Source: an uncultured Brachybacterium sp. (GTDB lineage Bacteria > Actinomycetota > Actinomycetes > Actinomycetales > Dermabacteraceae). From it: a stretch of 64,000 bases of DNA. This document shows positions 59,545 to 64,000 of this stretch, in pieces; the stretch's first letter is position 1; each line of letters begins with the position of its first letter. The stretch lies in contig NZ_CANMSY010000004.1 of NCBI RefSeq assembly GCF_947500705.1, forward strand, positions 186,001 through 250,000, read 5' to 3'. The position numbers and the translations under genes were made by a program. A model generated the notes under the pieces. The model was not told the origin of the DNA. It worked only from the letters and a program-made list of their open reading frames with translations, and ran no database searches.

Positions 59545-60417
59545 TCAGCCCTCTTCGGGGGCGAGGAACCAGGCCGCGAGCCCGAGGAGCTCCTCGCGGT
59601 CGACCGCCTTGAGCGACACCTCCGGGGCGTCGCTGTCGATGTCGTCGATCTGCTGCACCAGCACCTCCTCGGTGGTCGCGTACACGGTCAGCTGCTTGAC
59701 GGCCTCGGACCGCGTGTCCAGCGAGGAGACGATGGTGATCGCGCGGGCGTCGGCGAGGCGCGCGGCGTAGGCGCCGCCTTCCTGCAGGTCCTCGTCGGTG
59801 ACCGTCTCCGGCTCGGAGGAGGTGGAGGCCACCTCGTCCTGATCGATCAGCCGCAGCATCCGTTCAGGCAGCATCTCCGGCTGCGCCGCTCGGAAGATGT
59901 GCATGCCGGAGGGCGTGACCTCTTCCTCGAGGACACCCTCGGGGTGGACGTAGAAGTAGATCCGGTGGGTCTGCGGGCCGATCGCGGAGCGCACCTGCCG
60001 CTCGGCGGAACCGATCAGGTCAGCGGTGCGGCGCAGGACGATGCAGCCGTTGATCCCCGGGTCCACCAGCCAGCGGCGCTCACCGCTGTCCTGGTCCTGC
60101 CCCATCGTCACCATGCCGGAGGCCATCAGGCTGCGCAGTCCGACGGCGGCGATGACCGCACGCGAGTCCGTGCGGTCCTCCGCCCAGGGCAGCGCCGTGG
60201 GCTGGCTGCGCAGGTGCCCTTCGACCCCGAGCAGCTGCTCATCGCTGAGGATGGCGATCTCGGTGGGAGCCTCCGCATCGTGCGACCGCTTCAGCACAGC
60301 CAGCGCGCTGGCGGCGTCGTAGCGGGTGTACTCGATCGGTCCGTCGGCCGATTCCGAGCGGCCCACCCCGTAGGGGAACTCTTCGGGGGCGTCGTTCCCA
60401 GGCAGGGAGTCGGTCAT
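59545..60417 (-). CDS. EspG-like protein (ESX-associated)
   Basis: The product is 290 aa, soluble and acidic, without signal peptide. It has the same series of motifs as 55068-56021 (LSDEQLLGVEGH, AVGLRSLMASGMV, GCIVLRRTADLIGSAERQV, GVLEEEVTPSGMHIF), so the two are paralogues about 3.5 kb apart. Mixed alpha/beta layout with a central strand pair and C-terminal helix resembles EspG chaperones of type VII secretion, although the match is weak. It lies between the WXG100 protein gene and the membrane protein gene on one transcript, which fits a chaperone role. Confidence 0.7.
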   Translation of the reverse strand: MTDSLPGNDAPEEFPYGVGRSESADGPIEYTRYDAASALAVLKRSHDAEAPTEIAILSDEQLLGVEGHLRSQPTALPWAEDRTDSRAVIAAVGLRSLMASGMVTMGQDQDSGERRWLVDPGINGCIVLRRTADLIGSAERQVRSAIGPQTHRIYFYVHPEGVLEEEVTPSGMHIFRAAQPEMLPERMLRLIDQDEVASTSSEPETVTDEDLQEGGAYAARLADARAITIVSSLDTRSEAVKQLTVYATTEEVLVQQIDDIDSDAPEVSLKAVDREELLGLAAWFLAPEEG

Positions 60418-60491
60418 GTCGTGTCCTTACGGCGATGGAGCTCGATGAGTGAGGGACGCAGCCCCTCCAGGATGCCAGAACGGGCTGGATC

Positions 60492-60534
60492 GCCGGAGCG
60501 GGCTGGGTGCCGGAGCGGGCTGGGTGCCGGAGCG
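60492..60534. repeat. tandem 17-bp repeats upstream of the EspG-like gene
   Basis: GCCGGAGCGGGCTGGGT occurs at 60492-60508 and 60509-60525, with a partial third copy (60526-60534) that ends next to the stop of the WXG100 gene. Confidence 0.85.
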
Positions 60535-60538
60535 TGCG

Positions 60539-61480
60539 TCAGAAGATCGACTTCAGCGAGCCGATGGGATCGTCGACGAAGTTCTCCACCCCTTCGGCCA
60601 CGTCACCCACGACGTCCTTGGTCGCGTCCCACGCCTCGCCCGCCTTCTCGGTGATGGTGTCCCAGTTCTCGACGATCGCCTTGCCGGCATCGATCCCGAG
60701 CGAGATGCCGCCTGCGACCAGGCCGGCACCGGCGACGATCGGGGCGAACGGTCCCGCGAGCGGGGCGGCGAGGAGGAGCCCACCGCTGAGGACGCTCAGC
60801 CCGCCGGCGGCCACGTCCCAGCCGTCCTCCGCGGTGACGATCTGATGGATGCCCACCCCGATGTCGAGACCCGGGAGCAGCTTGCCGAGCACCTTGCCCG
60901 CGCCCTTGACGACCCCGGAGTCCAGGATCCCCTCAGCGACGTCGGCGATCCGGTTCCAGCCCTTGCCGTTGACGAAGTCCATGATCTTCTGAGCGGGCCC
61001 GCGGGTCTTGTCCACCAGCTCGTCGATGAACTTGCCGTTCAGCATCTCCTTGAGACCCTCGTAGCCTGCCTTGCCGAGCTTCTGCAGATCGTTGAAGAAC
61101 TTGAAGGCGTCGATCCCCTTCATGACCTTCCGGGCGCCGCTGATCAGGTCCTTGACGTCACCGGTGATGTTCTTGAAGAAGTCGCCGATCGAGTCGAGGA
61201 AGCCGCCGTCCCGGGGGTCGGAGACCTCATCCTGCTGCTCGGCATGGTCCTCGAGGTCCACGTGCCGGCGCTCGATGCCCTCCGAGGCGTCCGAGAACTG
61301 CGAGCTGACCCCGATCCAGCGGTCGCGGAAGGACTCGGCATCCGTGCCGGTCCAGATCTCCTCGCGCATCACGGCCGAGTGCAGGGTCTCGCGAAGTTCG
61401 CCGAGACGTCGGCTTCGCTGCTCGAACACACCCGCGATATCGCGCAGCGCATCGGTGTCGGCGCCGTAGAACCCTGCCAT
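60539..61480 (-). CDS. WXG100-type protein with hydrophobic C-terminus, probable type VII secreted effector
   Basis: The product is 313 aa from the ATG at 61480, with GGGGGA upstream. Residues 1-90 form a WXG100 hairpin: helix LRDIAGVFEQRSRRLGELRE, turn IWTGTDAESF (Trp43-Thr-Gly45), then helix RDRWIGVSSQF to EQQDEV. Residues 95-210 are amphipathic, and 224-262 are Gly/Ala-rich and hydrophobic (GGLLLAAPLAGPFAPIVAGA), like a membrane-inserting segment. WXG100 fusions of this kind are type VII substrates. The operon continues with an EspG-like protein and a membrane protein; no EccC or EccD is in the window. Confidence 0.82.
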   Translation of the reverse strand: MAGFYGADTDALRDIAGVFEQRSRRLGELRETLHSAVMREEIWTGTDAESFRDRWIGVSSQFSDASEGIERRHVDLEDHAEQQDEVSDPRDGGFLDSIGDFFKNITGDVKDLISGARKVMKGIDAFKFFNDLQKLGKAGYEGLKEMLNGKFIDELVDKTRGPAQKIMDFVNGKGWNRIADVAEGILDSGVVKGAGKVLGKLLPGLDIGVGIHQIVTAEDGWDVAAGGLSVLSGGLLLAAPLAGPFAPIVAGAGLVAGGISLGIDAGKAIVENWDTITEKAGEAWDATKDVVGDVAEGVENFVDDPIGSLKSIF

Positions 61481-61705
61481 GACTTTCCCCCAATATCTGC
61501 ACGGCCCCTGCAGGACCATCCCTCTCGATGCCCCGAGCGTAGAGCGAGCCGCGATGCATCGCCATGGGGAGGAGTACCCATGCGTCCCGGAGTCCGGTCT
61601 CCCTCCTGCAGTCCGGCACCGCCGCGCCCGCCGGTGCCGACGCGCGCACCGGAACCACCTGGACTACCGGTCCGACCGGTCCCACCGTGATGACACGATG
61701 GCCCC

Positions 61706-62197
61706 ATGCCTCGCCTGCTCCCTGATCCCGCATACTTCGCCTCACTGCCCAAGGTGATCAGCTCCGGGGCGGTGATCCTGCGCGACGAGCACGGGCATCT
61801 GGTGGTGGAGAAGCCGAACTATCGCGACCACTGGCTGCTGCCCGGCGGTGGGGTCGACGCCGGCGAGGACGCCCGGCAGTGCGCCCGGCGCGAGGTGCAT
61901 GAGGAGCTCGGCATCGAGGTCGAGGTGGGGCGGATGCTCACGGCCGACTGGCTGCCCTCGAGCGCCGTACGCAGCTCTCCGATGGGGGTGCATTTCCTCT
62001 TCGACGCCGGCGTGATCCCCCGCGCCCAGCTCGAGGCGACGGTGGTGCCCCAGGCCTCCGAGCTCGACGACTGGGCCCTGATCGACGAGTCCGAGATCGA
62101 TCGGCTCGGGCCCTGGGGGGCGGCCCGTGCCCGTCGGGCCCTGGCGGTGCTGCGGGGCGAGCTCGAGGTCGATCTGGTGTCCCACCGCCTCACCTGA
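61706..62197 (+). CDS. Nudix hydrolase
   Basis: The product of 163 aa has a complete Nudix box at residues 48-70 (GGVDAGEDARQCARREVHEE then LGI), which fits GX5EX7REUXEEXGU. It would hydrolyse a nucleoside diphosphate linked to another group; the substrate cannot be told. LPGGGVDAGED and the strand VILRDEHGHLVVEKP are typical. It is divergent from the WXG100 operon and is followed by a 197-base spacer before the MFS gene. Confidence 0.93.
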   Translation: MPRLLPDPAYFASLPKVISSGAVILRDEHGHLVVEKPNYRDHWLLPGGGVDAGEDARQCARREVHEELGIEVEVGRMLTADWLPSSAVRSSPMGVHFLFDAGVIPRAQLEATVVPQASELDDWALIDESEIDRLGPWGAARARRALAVLRGELEVDLVSHRLT

Positions 62198-62394
62198 CGC
62201 TCGCGCCGCCCGTCCGAACTGTGGGCACGGACGAAACGCAACACATCTGAGACCTCGGGCTTTTTCTCACAGTGACCAGGAGTGTCGTACGGATCCCTCC
62301 TGCCCGTCGACCCCGAGTGTGATCCAGACCTCATGACATGGGCGACATCTGGTGCATGCTGTGGCCACCCCATCCCCCGTCGTCGGAGCTGAGA

Positions 62395-63870
62395 ATGAGC
62401 AACTCGACCACCTCCTCGCCGCTGTCGGCCCCCTCGGCCGACCGCCGTCTGACCAGGTCACAGCGCCTGGACCGCCTCCCCTTCACCCGCAAGCACGGCC
62501 GTCTGCTGGGCGCCTCCGGGATCGGCTGGGCCCTGGACGCGATGGACGTCGGCCTGATCTCCTTCGTGATCGCCGCACTCAGCGTGCACTGGGAGCTGAG
62601 CAAGGCCGATGGCTCCCTGATCGCCTCCGCCGGGTTCGCCGGGATGGCGATCGGGGCGAGCGTGGGCGGGCTGCTGGCCGACCGGATCGGCCGCCGCTCC
62701 GTGTTCGCCCTGACCCTGCTGGTCTACGGCCTCGCCACCGGCGCCTCGGCGCTCGCGATGGGCGTGGGCGCCCTGATCGTGCTGCGCTTCATCGTGGGCC
62801 TCGGCCTCGGCGCCGAGCTGCCCGTCGCCTCGACCCTGATGAGCGAGTTCGCGCCGGCCCGGATCCGTGGCCGCGTGATCGTCTGGCTCGAGGCGTTCTG
62901 GGCGCTGGGCTGGATCCTCGCCGCCGTGATCGGCACCTTCGTGGCCGCCTCGGGGCCGACGGGCTGGCGCTGGGCGCTCGCGATCGGGCTCGTGCCCGCG
63001 GCCTACTCGCTGGTGGTACGGCTGGGCATGCCCGAGTCCGTACGCTTCCTGGAGCAGAAGGGCCGCCACCAGGAGGCCGAGCAGGTGGTGCGCAGCTTCG
63101 AGAGCGCCGCCGGGATCGATGCCCCCGTGGACGACGCCAGCGGGGCCGACACCAGCGGGGCCGACGCGGTGGCCAGGGCCGACGGGGTGGGCGCTTCGCA
63201 CGGTGCCGCCGACGCTGCTGTCGAGGCCCGGGTCGCTGCCGACGAGGTGGGCGCCATCCCGGTGGCAGATACGGTCGACCCGAAGGCAGGCATCTGGTCG
63301 AAGCCGCTGCGTGCCCGCACCGCCGGTCTGTGGGCGGTGTGGTTCTGCATCAACCTGGCCTACTACGGGGCCTTCATCTGGATCCCGACACTGCTGGTGG
63401 ACCGCGGTTTCACCCTGACGCAGTCGTTCACCTTCACCCTCATCATCACGCTCGCCCAGATCCCCGGCTATGCGGTGGCGGCCTGGCTGATCGAGGTGCT
63501 CGGCCGGCGCTGGACCCTGACGATCTTCCTCTCCGGCTCTGCTCTCGCCGCGATCGGATACGGACTCGCGGACACCGAGTGGACCATCATCGCCGCAGGC
63601 TGTGCGCTGAGCTTCTTCAACCTCGGGGCGTGGGGCGCGCTGTACGCGATCGGGCCGGAGCTGTATCCCACCCGGGTGCGGGGCACCGGCACCGGCGCCG
63701 CCGCGGCCTTCGGACGCATCGCCTCGATGCTGGCCCCGTTCCTCGTGCCCGTGCTGCTGGTGACCGGCGGGCAGGTGCTCGTCTTCGTCGCCTTCTCGAT
63801 CGCCTTCGCCCTCGCCGCGGCGGCTGCGTTCACGCTCCCCGAGCAGCGCGGGAAGGCCCTCGCGGAGTAG
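62395..63870 (+). CDS. MFS transporter, metabolite:H+ symporter type
   Basis: The product is 491 aa from the ATG at 62395, with CGGAG upstream. Twelve membrane segments are predicted. The motif GGLLADRIGRRSVF between segments 2 and 3 and RFIVGLGLGAELPVASTLMSEF place it with the sugar porter/AAHS-like group (compare YceI, NiaP). The central loop (residues about 235-300) is enlarged by an Ala/Asp/Gly-rich insertion (DDASGADTSGADAVARADG). The substrate, perhaps an aromatic acid or nicotinate-like compound, is uncertain. A near-perfect 52-bp palindrome lies 35 bases after the stop. Confidence 0.9.
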   Translation: MSNSTTSSPLSAPSADRRLTRSQRLDRLPFTRKHGRLLGASGIGWALDAMDVGLISFVIAALSVHWELSKADGSLIASAGFAGMAIGASVGGLLADRIGRRSVFALTLLVYGLATGASALAMGVGALIVLRFIVGLGLGAELPVASTLMSEFAPARIRGRVIVWLEAFWALGWILAAVIGTFVAASGPTGWRWALAIGLVPAAYSLVVRLGMPESVRFLEQKGRHQEAEQVVRSFESAAGIDAPVDDASGADTSGADAVARADGVGASHGAADAAVEARVAADEVGAIPVADTVDPKAGIWSKPLRARTAGLWAVWFCINLAYYGAFIWIPTLLVDRGFTLTQSFTFTLIITLAQIPGYAVAAWLIEVLGRRWTLTIFLSGSALAAIGYGLADTEWTIIAAGCALSFFNLGAWGALYAIGPELYPTRVRGTGTGAAAAFGRIASMLAPFLVPVLLVTGGQVLVFVAFSIAFALAAAAAFTLPEQRGKALAE

Positions 63871-63904
63871 CCGCTCCGCTCCGGACTCGACCATTCCCGG
63901 GTCC

Positions 63905-63956
63905 ACCGTTGCGCAGTGGGCGCTCTGAACGTTCAGAACGCCCACTGCGCAACGGT
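63905..63956. terminator. 52-bp near-perfect palindrome after the MFS gene
   Basis: Arms 63905-63930 and 63931-63956 pair at 25 of 26 positions with no spacer. It can form a long hairpin and is a likely terminator. The centre TCTGAACGTTCAGA is itself a palindrome. Confidence 0.7.
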
Positions 63957-64000
63957 CGAGGGAGAACGCCCGACCGGGGAGCCCCGACCGTCAGGCCTGG

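Noticed and set aside
1-64000. tRNA, rRNA, riboswitch, insertion sequence or prophage
   Set aside because: No cloverleaf, rRNA segment, transposase, integrase or known riboswitch core was recognised by reading; a covariance-model scan was not possible.

Overview
The window is 64 kb of high-GC DNA with dense coding, short spacers, frequent ATGA or GTGA overlaps and GTG/TTG starts. This is typical of a Gram-positive Actinomycetota chromosome. Gene content (Tat and lipoprotein solute-binding proteins, ABC sugar importers without their own ATPases, WXG100-type protein, LacI regulators) fits a Micrococcales member such as Brachybacterium; that name is an inference from style, not a proven identification. 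No rRNA, tRNA, CRISPR array, transposase or phage gene was seen.

Layout. (1) 1-15.4 kb: an arabinan block with two GH51 arabinofuranosidases (the first cut by the window edge), a Tat-exported GH43 arabinanase, two binding-protein/permease importers, a LacI regulator, and thyA-folA sitting beside the regulator. A small accessory patch with two unrecognised genes and decayed sequence lies at 2.0-3.8 kb. (2) 15.5-28 kb: a multiple-monosaccharide importer (chvE-like binding protein, mmsA, mmsB) transcribed away from a LacI gene and the araB-araD-araA operon, followed by an alditol-oxidase-like flavoprotein and a GH27 enzyme. (3) 28-37.7 kb: an L-rhamnose block. rhaI, the aldolase/dehydrogenase fusion and rhaB run right; a mutarotase, a BNR-4 protein, an esterase and a TIM-barrel isomerase run left. 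(4) 37.7-39.6 kb: a HipA-like kinase overlapping a HIRAN-domain protein, next to a decayed LacI tail. (5) 39.7-53 kb: a third LacI, a membrane protein, an operon of binding protein, two permeases and two Gfo/Idh/MocA oxidoreductases, and a divergent operon of two extra binding proteins plus a six-hairpin glycosidase-like protein. (6) 53-64 kb: DedA and Sir2, 5-oxoprolinase genes pxpA and fused pxpBC, a WXG100/EspG-like operon, a Nudix hydrolase and an MFS transporter.

How it works together. Secreted or cytoplasmic glycosidases release arabinose and rhamnose from plant pectin-type polymers; importers bring oligomers and monomers in; AraA/B/D and RhaI/B/D feed central metabolism. Three sets of CG-centred palindromes are shared between separate promoters: T-n-CA-w-CGTTG-n-A before the arabinan genes, ATG-n-n-AACGTT-n-n-CAT before the monosaccharide importer and before araB, and TGAGTCGTTTCA plus GTCAA-s-CGCTTTCC in the two divergent regions of the rhamnose block. 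With three LacI genes in the window, a one-regulator-per-set model is likely but unproven.

The least explained parts are the HIRAN/HipA-like pair, the WXG100 operon with its paralogous EspG-like proteins, the orphan binding-protein pair with its glycosidase-like partner, and many 14-18 bp tandem repeats.
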